64,000 bases of DNA from contig CAZIHW010000117.1 in NCBI GenBank assembly GCA_964539045.1, forward strand, positions 1 through 64,000, read 5' to 3'. Below, piece after piece: positions 24,371-33,075 of this stretch. Each line of letters opens with the position of its first letter. The stretch's first letter is position 1. The position numbers and the translations under genes are program-made. This DNA comes from UBA1227 sp964539045 (lineage in GTDB: Bacteria > Bacillota > Clostridia > Oscillospirales > Acutalibacteraceae). The notes beneath the pieces were generated by a model. It made no database searches, was not told the DNA's origin, and was given only the letters and a program-made list of their open reading frames with translations.

Positions 24371-26215
24371 ATGGCAAAAATAGTAGGTATTGACCTTGGT
24401 ACAACAAACTCTTGCGTAGCAGTTATCGAAGGCGGCGAGCCTGTAGTTATAGCTAATGCTGAAGGTGCGCGTACAACCCCGTCAGTAGTGGCATTCGGCG
24501 CCGACGGAGAAAGAATGGTAGGTCAGGTTGCCAAAAGACAGGCAATCAGAAATCCGGATAAAACAGTTTCATCAATAAAGCGTCAGATGGGTACAGACTA
24601 CAAAGTTGATATCGACGGCAAAAAGTTCACTCCGCAGGAGATTTCAGCTATGATTCTTCAGAAGCTCAAGGCTGATGCAGAGGCTTATCTCGGAGACACA
24701 ATAACAGAGGCTGTTATCACAGTTCCGGCTTATTTCACAGATTCACAGCGTCAGGCAACAAAGGATGCAGGTAAGATTGCAGGCTTTGAAGTAAAGAGAA
24801 TTATCAACGAGCCTACAGCTGCCGCTCTTGCATACGGTATCGATAAAGAAGCTGATCAAAAAATCATGGTATACGACCTCGGCGGTGGTACATTTGATGT
24901 ATCCATTATCGAAATGGGCGACGGTGTACAAGAGGTTCTGGCAACAGCAGGTAACAATCGCCTCGGCGGTGATGACTTCGACCAGAGAATCATAGATTTT
25001 CTCGCAGATGAGTTTAAAAAGGCAGAGGGTATAGACCTCAAGGGCGATAAGATGGCTATGCAGCGTCTTAAGGAAGCTGCTGAGAAAGCTAAGATTGAAC
25101 TTTCGGGCGTAACCTCAACAACGGTTTCTCTTCCGTTTATCACAGCAGATGCTAACGGACCGAAGCACCTTGAAATGACTATAAGCCGTGCTAAGTTCAA
25201 CGAACTCACTGCAGATCTTGTTGAGAAGACAATGGGTCCGGTTAAGCAGGCTATTTCAGACTCAGGTCTTAAGACCTCAGAGATAGATAAGGTTCTCATG
25301 GTTGGTGGTTCTTCAAGAATCCCGGCAGTACAGGAAGCTGTTCAGAAGTTTATCGGTAAGGAGCCATTCAAGGGAATAAATCCTGATGAATGTGTTGCTA
25401 TGGGTGCAGCCCTTCAGGGCGGTGTTCTCGGCGGAGATGTAAAGGGTCTTCTTCTTCTCGATGTTACTCCGTTGTCACTTGGTATTGAAACCCTCGGCGG
25501 TGTATGCACAAAGATTATTGAAAGAAATACAACTATTCCGACAAAGAAGAGCCAGATTTTCTCAACAGCTGCAGATAATCAGACCTCTGTTGAAGTAAAC
25601 GTACTTCAGGGAGAGCGCGAATTCGCAAAAGATAACAAGCAGCTCGGAATGTTCCATCTTGACGGAATTCTTCCTGCACGACGCGGTACACCTCAGATTG
25701 AGGTAACATTTGATATAGATGCAAATGGTATAGTTCATGTATCTGCAAAAGACCTCGGAACAGGAAAAGAGCAGTCTATATCTATAACTGCTTCTTCAAA
25801 TATGTCCAAAGATGACATAGATAAGGCAGTACGTGAGGCAGAGCAGTTTGCTGCTGAAGACAAACAGCGTCGTGAAGATGTTGATACAAGAAATGCCGCA
25901 GATCAGATGGTATTCCAGTGCGAAAAGATCCTCCAGGAGGAAGGCGACAAGTTTGAGAGCGCTGACAAGGATGATCTTAATGCAAAGATAGACGCACTTA
26001 AGGAAGCACTTAAGGGCGAGGATATGAATCTCATTAAGAACAGACAGGAAGAATTGCAGGCTAAGTTCTATGAGATATCGGAGAAGCTCTATAAGGCAAA
26101 TGCTCCTGAGGGCGGTGCTGCAGGCTTTGATCCGTCAGCTGCAGGATTTAATCAGGGTGCAGCAGGTGCCGGTGCTGCAGACGCAAATGACGTAGAGTTT
26201 ACCGACGTTGACTGA
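24371..26215 (+). CDS. dnaK: Chaperone DnaK (Hsp70)
   Basis: A 614-residue Hsp70. The ATPase domain has IVGIDLGTTNSCVAV, VYDLGGGTFDVSI and VGGSSRIPAVQ; the substrate domain has LLDVTPLSLGIETLGG and NTTIPTKKSQIFSTA; the C-terminal lid ends in a Gly/Ala-rich tail and EFTDVD. TTGGAGG precedes the ATG at 24371. It is the only gene of the operon with an ATG start. Confidence 0.98.
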   Translation: MAKIVGIDLGTTNSCVAVIEGGEPVVIANAEGARTTPSVVAFGADGERMVGQVAKRQAIRNPDKTVSSIKRQMGTDYKVDIDGKKFTPQEISAMILQKLKADAEAYLGDTITEAVITVPAYFTDSQRQATKDAGKIAGFEVKRIINEPTAAALAYGIDKEADQKIMVYDLGGGTFDVSIIEMGDGVQEVLATAGNNRLGGDDFDQRIIDFLADEFKKAEGIDLKGDKMAMQRLKEAAEKAKIELSGVTSTTVSLPFITADANGPKHLEMTISRAKFNELTADLVEKTMGPVKQAISDSGLKTSEIDKVLMVGGSSRIPAVQEAVQKFIGKEPFKGINPDECVAMGAALQGGVLGGDVKGLLLLDVTPLSLGIETLGGVCTKIIERNTTIPTKKSQIFSTAADNQTSVEVNVLQGEREFAKDNKQLGMFHLDGILPARRGTPQIEVTFDIDANGIVHVSAKDLGTGKEQSISITASSNMSKDDIDKAVREAEQFAAEDKQRREDVDTRNAADQMVFQCEKILQEEGDKFESADKDDLNAKIDALKEALKGEDMNLIKNRQEELQAKFYEISEKLYKANAPEGGAAGFDPSAAGFNQGAAGAGAADANDVEFTDVD

Positions 26216-26230
26216 TAACTTTATAATTAC

Positions 26231-26259
26231 AGGGCGACCGGATGATATCCCTTCGCCCT
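26231..26259 (+). other. Hairpin between dnaK and dnaJ
   Basis: AGGGCGA (26231-26237) pairs with TCGCCCT (26253-26259). There is no clear U-run, so it is more likely an mRNA processing or stabilising structure, or a weak attenuator, than a full terminator. Confidence 0.55.
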
Positions 26260-26288
26260 AAAACTTTAAAAAGAGCGAGGTTTTCCCC

Positions 26289-27494
26289 GTGGCAGATAAG
26301 CGAGATTATTATGAGGTTCTGGGTGTAGATAAAAGTGCATCCGAAGAAGAACTGAAAAAAGCATACAGAAAAAAGGCTAAACAATATCATCCCGACCTGA
26401 ATCCGGGGGATGCTGAGGCAGAAAAGAATTTCAAGGAAGTAAATGAGGCCTACGAAGTTTTGTCGGATGCCGATAAGAAGGCAAGATATGACCGCTTCGG
26501 ACACGCAGGAGTAGATCCGAACTTCGGCGCCGGAGCAGGCGGCGGATTCGGTGGTGGATTCGGTGGCGGTTTTGACGACTTGGGAGATATTTTCTCGAGC
26601 ATATTCGGCGGAGCCGGCGGTTTCGGAGGATTTGGCGGATTCGGCGGAGGCCAGTCAAGAAATCCGAATGCTCCGAGAAGAGGTTCCAATATAGAGACAA
26701 AGGTAAATCTTACTTTTGAAGAGGCAGCAAAGGGCTGTAAGAAGACAATTGAGGTTCCGAGAATAGAGAAGTGTGATGTTTGCGGAGGCTCAGGATGTAA
26801 AGCAGGCTCAAAGCCCGAAACCTGCAGCGAGTGTCATGGCTCGGGAAGTGTTACCACACAGTCCAGAACTCCCTTTGGTATGTTCCAATCAACAAAGGAA
26901 TGTCCGAAGTGCCACGGAAAGGGTAAGACTATAAAGGATCCATGCCAGCGTTGCAAGGGCGTAGGCATGATAAGACGTACTGTCAAGGTTGATGTAAAAG
27001 TTCCGGCCGGTATAGATAACGGCCAGGCATTTGCCGTAAGAGGCGAAGGTAACCACGGAACTAACGGAGGTCCGCAGGGCGATATATATGTAGTGGCCTC
27101 AATAAGACCTCATGATATATTCACAAGGGACGGATACGATGTACATTGTAAGATAAAAGTTACTTATTCACAGGCCGTATTGGGCTCTGAGATATATGTT
27201 CCGACTCTTGAAGGTAAGGTTAAGTATAATATGCCGGCAGGAACACAGCCGGGTACAAGATTCAGGCTTCGTGAACGGGGAATCCGACAGGAAGGTTCAT
27301 CCATCAAGGGCGACCAGTATGTAACTGTTGTTGTAGATGTTCCGAAAAAGGTTACAGAACACCAAAAACAGTTGCTGAGACAATTCGACGAAGAGTACAT
27401 CGATAAACCCGTAAATGATTCTACGGGTTACAGTGAGAGTTCGGGAAACAAAAAGAAAACAATTTTTGAAAAAGTTAAAGACGCTTTTGATTAA
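26289..27494 (+). CDS. dnaJ: Chaperone DnaJ (Hsp40)
   Basis: A 401-residue class A J-protein. The J domain (YYEVLGVDKSASEEELKKAY) carries the HPD motif in YHPDLNPG, followed by a long Gly/Phe-rich region of about 50 residues. Four zinc-binding motifs follow: CDVCGGSGC, CSECHGSGS, CPKCHGKGK and CQRCKGVGM. Then come the two substrate-binding barrels. GTG start with GAGCGAGG upstream. Fourth gene of the heat-shock operon. Confidence 0.97.
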   Translation: MADKRDYYEVLGVDKSASEEELKKAYRKKAKQYHPDLNPGDAEAEKNFKEVNEAYEVLSDADKKARYDRFGHAGVDPNFGAGAGGGFGGGFGGGFDDLGDIFSSIFGGAGGFGGFGGFGGGQSRNPNAPRRGSNIETKVNLTFEEAAKGCKKTIEVPRIEKCDVCGGSGCKAGSKPETCSECHGSGSVTTQSRTPFGMFQSTKECPKCHGKGKTIKDPCQRCKGVGMIRRTVKVDVKVPAGIDNGQAFAVRGEGNHGTNGGPQGDIYVVASIRPHDIFTRDGYDVHCKIKVTYSQAVLGSEIYVPTLEGKVKYNMPAGTQPGTRFRLRERGIRQEGSSIKGDQYVTVVVDVPKKVTEHQKQLLRQFDEEYIDKPVNDSTGYSESSGNKKKTIFEKVKDAFD

Positions 27495-27565
27495 TAAGCT
27501 AAAGTTAGCCGTCAGACTAATATGGTAAAGAGCCGGCCATCAGTCCGGCACATGGATATCAAACA

Positions 27566-27600
27566 GGGGACTCTCTTATGAGAGCCCCCTTAAATATTTT
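27566..27600 (+). terminator. Probable terminator of the heat-shock operon
   Basis: GGGG-A-CTCTC pairs with GAGAG-C-CCCC around a TTAT loop (27566-27589), followed by an interrupted T-rich run. A small GCCGG/CCGGC hairpin lies just upstream near 27533. Confidence 0.7.
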
Positions 27601-27621
27601 CAGACTGAGGATACAAATCAG

Positions 27622-27650
27622 TTGATTTTTGCGCTTTAAATGGCTAAAAT
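27622..27650 (+). promoter_or_regulatory. Promoter of the ligase-iorAB operon
   Basis: TTGATT, 17 bases, TAAAAT, 45 bases before the ligase start. Confidence 0.7.
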
Positions 27651-27694
27651 AGATTATGATTTACTATATATAACTTATTTCGAGGTGTTTTCGT

Positions 27695-29332
27695 ATGCCA
27701 ATTTTCGAGTATTTGGAGAAAAATGCTCAAATGTATCCTGACGAAGTCGCTTTGGTTGAAATAAATCCAAAGTTTGAGCCGACTTCAAAACTTACGTGGA
27801 GAGATTATGCTCTTATGGAACCGCAACCGGGAGAACCTTTCAGACGTGAGATAACATGGAAGACCTTTGACGAAAAGGCAAATATGTTTGCAAATCTTCT
27901 TTTTACAAGAGGCGTTGGAAAGGGAGATAAAGTTGCTATACTTTTGATGAATTCCATAGAATGGCTTCCCATATATTTCGGTATCATCAAGACAGGTGCT
28001 ATAGTAGTTCCTCTGAATTACAGATATACTGCTGAAGAGATAAAGTATTGCCTTGACAAGTCTGATTCATCTATGCTTGTTTTCGGACCGGAGTTTACCG
28101 GACGCGTTGAGGAGATAGTGGACAGAATCCCAAAGGTAAACCATTTGTTCTATGTTGGGGAGGACTGCCCGTCTTTTGCCGATTCATTTGAAAAGATGAT
28201 AAGGTTCTGTTCCGATAAGAAACCCAATGTAAAGGTTACCGATGAAGATGACGGAGCAATTTACTTTTCTTCCGGTACAACAGGTTTTCCGAAAGCTATA
28301 TTGCACGCTCACAGGAGTCTTATGCACTCCGCTGTTGTAGAGCAGGCTCATCACGGACAGCAGAGAGATGATGTTTTTCTTTGCATCCCTCCTCTCTACC
28401 ATACGGGAGCAAAGATGCATTGGTTCGGAAGTCTGGTGTCAGGAAGTAAGGCAGTGCTCTTAAAGGGAACAAAGCCTGAATGGATAATAAAAGCCGTATC
28501 AGATGAGCAATGTACAATCGTCTGGCTACTCGTTCCATGGGCACAGGATATATTGGATACCATAGATAGGGGAGAAATAGACTTATCAGAGTATTCACTT
28601 TCTCAATGGAGACTTATGCATATCGGTGCACAGCCGGTTCCTCCTGCACTCATAAAGAGATGGCTGAGCGTATTTCCGAATCACAAGTATGATACAAATT
28701 ACGGCCTGTCTGAGTCTATAGGACCGGGATGTATACATCTCGGTATAGAGAATATCGATCATGTCGGCGCCCTGGGCAAAGCGGGATATGGTTGGGAAGT
28801 AAAGCTTTGCAATGAGGACGGAACGGAAGTTCCGACCGGAGAAGTCGGAGAGATCTGGGTTAAAGGACCCGGAGTTATGAAATGCTATTACAAGGACGAG
28901 CAGGCGACAGCTGAATCCTTGCACGGCGAATGGCTCCTCACGGGAGATATGGGCATGAAGGACAAGGATGGATTTATACATATTGTAGATAGAAAGAAAG
29001 ATGTTATAATATCAGGAGGAGAAAATATTTATCCGGTACAAATAGAGAATTTCCTGAGAAAGAATCTCGCTATCAAGGATGCCGCTGTTATAGGTTTCCC
29101 TGATGCAAGGCTCGGAGAAATTACCGGTGCTATTATTGAGATAAAAGATGGCTACACGCTGACTGAAGATGAGGTTAATGAGTTTTGCCTTGATTTGCCG
29201 AGATATAAGAGGCCGAAAAAGATTATTTTTGCCGATATTCCGAGGAATCCGACCGGCAAGATAGAAAAACCAACCCTCAGGAAGATTTATTGCACAGACA
29301 GCGTTGTGGCCCACCAGGTTCAGGAGGGTTAA
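27695..29332 (+). CDS. AMP-forming acyl-CoA ligase linked to iorAB
   Basis: A 545-residue adenylate-forming enzyme. The P-loop-like motif is IYFSSGTTGFPKAILH, with YGLSESIG, the ATP-gripping TGDMGMKDKDGFIHIVDRKKD and the C-terminal lysine region PRNPTGKIEKPTLRK. It would activate a carboxylic acid with ATP and CoA. Because the next two genes encode indolepyruvate:ferredoxin oxidoreductase, the substrate is probably an aryl acid such as phenylacetate or indoleacetate. CGAGGTG precedes the ATG. The iorA start follows the stop by seven bases. Confidence 0.88.
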   Translation: MPIFEYLEKNAQMYPDEVALVEINPKFEPTSKLTWRDYALMEPQPGEPFRREITWKTFDEKANMFANLLFTRGVGKGDKVAILLMNSIEWLPIYFGIIKTGAIVVPLNYRYTAEEIKYCLDKSDSSMLVFGPEFTGRVEEIVDRIPKVNHLFYVGEDCPSFADSFEKMIRFCSDKKPNVKVTDEDDGAIYFSSGTTGFPKAILHAHRSLMHSAVVEQAHHGQQRDDVFLCIPPLYHTGAKMHWFGSLVSGSKAVLLKGTKPEWIIKAVSDEQCTIVWLLVPWAQDILDTIDRGEIDLSEYSLSQWRLMHIGAQPVPPALIKRWLSVFPNHKYDTNYGLSESIGPGCIHLGIENIDHVGALGKAGYGWEVKLCNEDGTEVPTGEVGEIWVKGPGVMKCYYKDEQATAESLHGEWLLTGDMGMKDKDGFIHIVDRKKDVIISGGENIYPVQIENFLRKNLAIKDAAVIGFPDARLGEITGAIIEIKDGYTLTEDEVNEFCLDLPRYKRPKKIIFADIPRNPTGKIEKPTLRKIYCTDSVVAHQVQEG

Positions 29333-29339
29333 AAATCAT

Positions 29340-31085
29340 ATGAAGAGACTTTTACTGGGCAATGCAGCCGTTGCGGAGGGTATTGCGGATGCAGGTTGCC
29401 TTTTGGTTTCAAGTTATCCCGGTACTCCGAGTACGGAGATAACCGAATTTGCCGTTAAACACGAAGAGGTTTATTGCGAGTGGGCACCTAATGAGAAGGT
29501 TGCAATGGAGACTGCTATAGGTGCGTCTATAGCCGGTGGCAGGGCCTTTTGTGCGCAAAAGCACGTTGGACTTAATGTCGCAGCCGACCCATTGTTCACC
29601 GCTTCTTATACAGGCGTGAACGGTGGCCTTGTTGTAGCTGTTGCAGATGATCCCGGTATGCATTCCAGTCAGAATGAGCAGGATTCAAGGCACTATGCAA
29701 AGGGCGCTAAGGTTCTTATGCTCGAACCCTCTGATTCCGGAGAATGCTATGAATATACGAAGCTTGCTTTTGAGCTTTCCGAAAAATTTGATACACCTGT
29801 TATACTCAGACTGACTACAAGGGTTGCACATTCAAGTAGCCTTGTTGAGACCTGCAAGGATAACGGTGCGAAACTCAGAGCATATGAGAAGAATCCCGGA
29901 AAATATGTAATGATGCCGGCAATGGCTAAGACAAGACATATTTTTGTTGAGGATAGATTGCAAAAGGAACGCGAATATAGTGAAACCTCAGATCTAAACA
30001 AAGAGATTATAAACAGCAATACCGTAAACGGCAGAAAAATCGGTGTTATTGCTGCCGGTATAACATATCAGTATGCAAGGGAAGCATTGGGTGAAAATGC
30101 GTCTTATCTTAAGCTCGGATGTGTATATCCGCTTCCCGAAAAGAAGATACTCGATTTTGCTTCAAAAGTAGACGAAGTTTACGTTTTAGAGCAATTGGAT
30201 CCGTTTATAGAAGAGCATTGTAAGTCTCTCGGACTTAAGGTTCATGGTAAGGATGAATTCACTCTTCAGGGTGAGTATTCACAGACTCTGATTGAAAAAG
30301 TTATTCTTAATAAGGAACTTCCGACATTGAAAGCCGATGTGGATGTTCCGGGAAGACCGCCGGTTCTTTGTGCCGGATGCCCGCACAGGGGACTGTTTTC
30401 CGCTTTGAAGTCTTTGGATGTTTTTGTCAGCGGAGACATAGGCTGTTATACCCTCGGCGCTCTTCCTCCGATCCAGATGATAGATACATGCGTTTGTATG
30501 GGAGCTTCAGTGAGTTCATTGCACGGGAGAAATAAGGTCAGACCTCAGGAGGCAAAGAAGAGTGTTGCTGTAATAGGCGATTCTACCTTCATACATTCCG
30601 GCATTACGGGTCTTATTAATATAGCCTACAACCAGAGTAATTCGAAAGTTATTGTCCTTGATAATTCTATAACCGGCATGACAGGACATCAGCAAAATCC
30701 GACTACCGGAAAGCGAATAAACGGAGATCCGACGACCGCCGTAAATCTCGAAGCTTTGGCTCATGCTGTCGGAATTGACAGAGTAATAGTTGTTGATCCG
30801 TATGATATACCGGCCACAAAAGAAGCTATAAAAGCGGAGCTTGAGGTTGATGGGCCGAGTCTTATAATTTCAAGGCGTCCGTGCGCTCTTCTGAAGGAAG
30901 TTAAACATAATCCTCCATTCAGTATAGATACCGAAAAATGTACAGGTTGTAGAGCATGCCTTAAGATTGGATGCCCTGCTATAAGTATCAAGGACGGAAA
31001 GTCCTGTATTGATTTTACTCAATGCGTTGGTTGCGGTATGTGTAAACCTTACTGTAAGTTTGATGCTATAAAGGAGGGTGAATAA
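29340..31085 (+). CDS. iorA: Indolepyruvate ferredoxin oxidoreductase, alpha subunit
   Basis: A 581-residue TPP-dependent enzyme that converts aryl pyruvates and CoA to aryl-acetyl-CoA with reduction of ferredoxin, reversibly. The N-terminal domain starts RLLLGNAAVAEGIADAG, the TPP site lies around GDSTFIHSGITGL and LDNSITGMTGHQ, and the C-terminal ferredoxin domain has CTGCRACLKIGCP and CVGCGMCKPYC for two [4Fe-4S] clusters. ATG 29340 has AGGAGGG about eleven bases upstream; the longer frame starts within the ligase gene. Confidence 0.95.
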   Translation: MKRLLLGNAAVAEGIADAGCLLVSSYPGTPSTEITEFAVKHEEVYCEWAPNEKVAMETAIGASIAGGRAFCAQKHVGLNVAADPLFTASYTGVNGGLVVAVADDPGMHSSQNEQDSRHYAKGAKVLMLEPSDSGECYEYTKLAFELSEKFDTPVILRLTTRVAHSSSLVETCKDNGAKLRAYEKNPGKYVMMPAMAKTRHIFVEDRLQKEREYSETSDLNKEIINSNTVNGRKIGVIAAGITYQYAREALGENASYLKLGCVYPLPEKKILDFASKVDEVYVLEQLDPFIEEHCKSLGLKVHGKDEFTLQGEYSQTLIEKVILNKELPTLKADVDVPGRPPVLCAGCPHRGLFSALKSLDVFVSGDIGCYTLGALPPIQMIDTCVCMGASVSSLHGRNKVRPQEAKKSVAVIGDSTFIHSGITGLINIAYNQSNSKVIVLDNSITGMTGHQQNPTTGKRINGDPTTAVNLEALAHAVGIDRVIVVDPYDIPATKEAIKAELEVDGPSLIISRRPCALLKEVKHNPPFSIDTEKCTGCRACLKIGCPAISIKDGKSCIDFTQCVGCGMCKPYCKFDAIKEGE

Positions 31086-31086
31086 T

Positions 31087-31659
31087 ATGTCCGTAAAAGG
31101 TATTATGATTGTAGGTGTAGGCGGACAGGGTACTCTTCTGGCTTCAAGACTGCTCGGAAATGCACTGATTTCACAGGGATATGATGTAAAGATCTCTGAG
31201 GTGCATGGCATGTCACAACGTGGCGGCTCGGTTGTAACCTACGTAAAATACGGAGATAAGGTTGCTTCGCCTATAATAGAGAAGGGTGAAGCGGATATAA
31301 TCCTTTCTTTTGAACAACTCGAGGCAGCACGCTGGCTGCCGTATCTTAAGACGACAGGAAAAATGATTGTAAACACCCAGAGCATAGATCCTATGCCGGT
31401 TGTTATGGGTGCGGCCGAATACCCGGGCGGAGTTATTGATTCTCTCAAAAATGCAGGCGCCGATATAATGCCTGTTGATGCATTGGGGATGGCGTTGGAG
31501 GCCGGAACCCCGAAAGCAGTGAATGTCGCCCTGATAGGCGTCATGGCAAAGCAGACCGAGATACCGAAAGAGGTTTGGATAGAAACCATAAAGTCAACGG
31601 TTCCACAGAAGTTTCTGGATTTGAATCTCAAAGCATTTGAGCTCGGTTACAGCAGCTGA
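31087..31659 (+). CDS. iorB: Indolepyruvate ferredoxin oxidoreductase, beta subunit
   Basis: A 190-residue gamma-domain-type subunit that completes the IorAB enzyme. The N-terminal IMIVGVGGQGTLLASRLLG and the EVHGMSQRGGSVVTYVK segment are family hallmarks. AGGAGGG lies seven bases before the ATG, right after the iorA stop. The usual ~190-200-residue length is met. Confidence 0.95.
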   Translation: MSVKGIMIVGVGGQGTLLASRLLGNALISQGYDVKISEVHGMSQRGGSVVTYVKYGDKVASPIIEKGEADIILSFEQLEAARWLPYLKTTGKMIVNTQSIDPMPVVMGAAEYPGGVIDSLKNAGADIMPVDALGMALEAGTPKAVNVALIGVMAKQTEIPKEVWIETIKSTVPQKFLDLNLKAFELGYSS

Positions 31660-31674
31660 TTTACATAGCCTGAT

Positions 31675-31711
31675 GGCGATCCCGATATAGCGGGGTCGCC
31701 TTGCTTATTTT
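31675..31711 (+). terminator. Terminator after iorB
   Basis: GGCGATCCCG (31675-31684) pairs with CGGGGTCGCC (31691-31700) with one G-T pair, followed by TTGCTTATTTT. Confidence 0.75.
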
Positions 31712-31729
31712 ATATATTTAAAGTATAAT
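31701..31729 (+). promoter_or_regulatory. Promoter of glf
   Basis: TTGCTT, 17 bases, TATAAT. The -35 overlaps the T-run of the iorB terminator. Confidence 0.75.
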
Positions 31730-31826
31730 GTCACATAAGCTGAAAAGCGACAAAAGACCGCTGTTTTGGGCGGGTTCAAATCTGCGCCATCAGCCTAAAT
31801 TGAAGCGTTTTATACGGAGGGATTTT

Positions 31827-32936
31827 ATGAAATCTCATTATGACTTCCTGGTTGTAGGAGCCGGATTATTCGGCGCGGTTTTTGCCCATGAGGCGACAAA
31901 TCGCGGCAAGAGCGTCCTGGTTATAGAAAAGAGGAACCATGTAGGCGGCAATATCTACACGGAGAAGGTAGAAAATATAGATGTACACAAATACGGGGCA
32001 CACATATTTCATACCTCGAACAAAGAGGTTTGGGACTATGTATCCTCCCTTGCCGAATTTAACAACTTTGTAAATTCGCCCATAGCGAACTACAGGGGCG
32101 AGATATATAATATGCCTTTTAACATGAACACTTTTGCGAGGATGTTCCCGGTTTCTACCCCGAAAGAGGCTCTGGCTGTTCTCGATAAGGAGAGGAGCGA
32201 AATAGATCATGAGCCTGAAAATCTTGAGGAGCAGGCGATAAGTCTTGTCGGAAGGACTATCTACACGAAATTGATAAAGGGATATACCGAAAAGCAGTGG
32301 GGTAGGGATTGTAAAGATTTGCCCGCTTTCATAATTAAGCGTTTGCCGGTCAGATTGACATATGATAATAATTATTTCAATGACCGCTATCAAGGGGTGC
32401 CAGTAGGCGGATATACGGCCTTGATTGAAAAGCTGCTTGAGGGCAGTGATGTTCAGCTTTGTGTTGATTATTCCGGCGAAAATAGGGATAAGTACAGGTC
32501 CATTGCCGATAAGGTTATATACACCGGACAACTTGACGCTTATTACGACTATAAACTCGGAAAGCTTGAATACCGGAGCCTGAGATTTGAAACAGAGACT
32601 TTGGACGAGTCAAATTATCAGGGCGTCGCCGTCGTTAATTATACGGACAGGGAACCGGCGTATACCAGGGTTATAGAACATAAGCATTTCATGTGCAATT
32701 TACAGCTTGATAACCCGAAGACTGTGGTGACACGTGAATATCCGGCTGCCTGGGAAGAGGGAATGGAACCATACTATACCGTAAACGACGACAAAAATAA
32801 CGAACTATATGAAAAGTACAGGCAAATGGCAGATGCGGAAGGTCTTATTTACGGGGGCAGATTAGCTGATTACAAGTATTATGATATGGATGATACGATA
32901 GAGGCCGCCCTCTCGCTTGCCAAAGCAAAGATATAA
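31827..32936 (+). CDS. glf: UDP-galactopyranose mutase
   Basis: A 369-residue FAD enzyme converting UDP-galactopyranose to UDP-galactofuranose for cell-surface glycans. The dinucleotide motif is FLVVGAGLFGAVFAHEA, followed by GGNIYTEKVENIDVHKYGAH and FHTSNKEVWDYV, both diagnostic. CGGAGGG precedes the ATG at 31827; the frame extends upstream to 31728 only through repeat sequence. It stands alone, without glycosyltransferase genes nearby. Confidence 0.95.
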   Translation: MKSHYDFLVVGAGLFGAVFAHEATNRGKSVLVIEKRNHVGGNIYTEKVENIDVHKYGAHIFHTSNKEVWDYVSSLAEFNNFVNSPIANYRGEIYNMPFNMNTFARMFPVSTPKEALAVLDKERSEIDHEPENLEEQAISLVGRTIYTKLIKGYTEKQWGRDCKDLPAFIIKRLPVRLTYDNNYFNDRYQGVPVGGYTALIEKLLEGSDVQLCVDYSGENRDKYRSIADKVIYTGQLDAYYDYKLGKLEYRSLRFETETLDESNYQGVAVVNYTDREPAYTRVIEHKHFMCNLQLDNPKTVVTREYPAAWEEGMEPYYTVNDDKNNELYEKYRQMADAEGLIYGGRLADYKYYDMDDTIEAALSLAKAKI

Positions 32937-32940
32937 AAAT

Positions 32941-32969
32941 TTGTTCATATTTTAAGCTTGTTCATATTT
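32941..32969. repeat. Period-17 direct repeat after glf
   Basis: TTGTTCATATTT occurs at 32941-32952 and 32958-32969, five bases after the glf stop. It looks like a partial tandem duplication. Confidence 0.65.
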
Positions 32970-33075
32970 ACACATTTCTATATTTGTGGTTAAATAATAT
33001 CCGTATCTAATTACTTTTAAAGGTTATTTTAAGAAAATACTCTTATCATTGTACAAGCCAATAGGAGGAATGAAG

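Larger units (their letters stand above)
31666..31797. repeat. 132-bp element with terminal inverted repeats (repeat family, copy D)
   Basis: TAGCCTGATGGCG (31666-31678) matches the reverse complement of 31785-31797 with one mismatch. The right end, read on the minus strand, continues CAGATTTGAACCC, like the GCGCGGATTTGAAC of copy A. The element contains an intrinsic terminator and a full promoter and fills the iorB-glf gap. Confidence 0.6.

Noticed and set aside
26525..26650. Repetitive GGCGGATTCGG pattern suggesting a tandem repeat array
   Set aside because: It is the Gly/Phe-rich linker of DnaJ, in frame and normal for the family.
31730..31800. GGTTCAAATC in the glf leader looks like a tRNA T-arm
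   Set aside because: The flanking bases do not form a five-pair T-stem, and no acceptor, D or anticodon arm can be drawn. The similarity comes from the repeat family.
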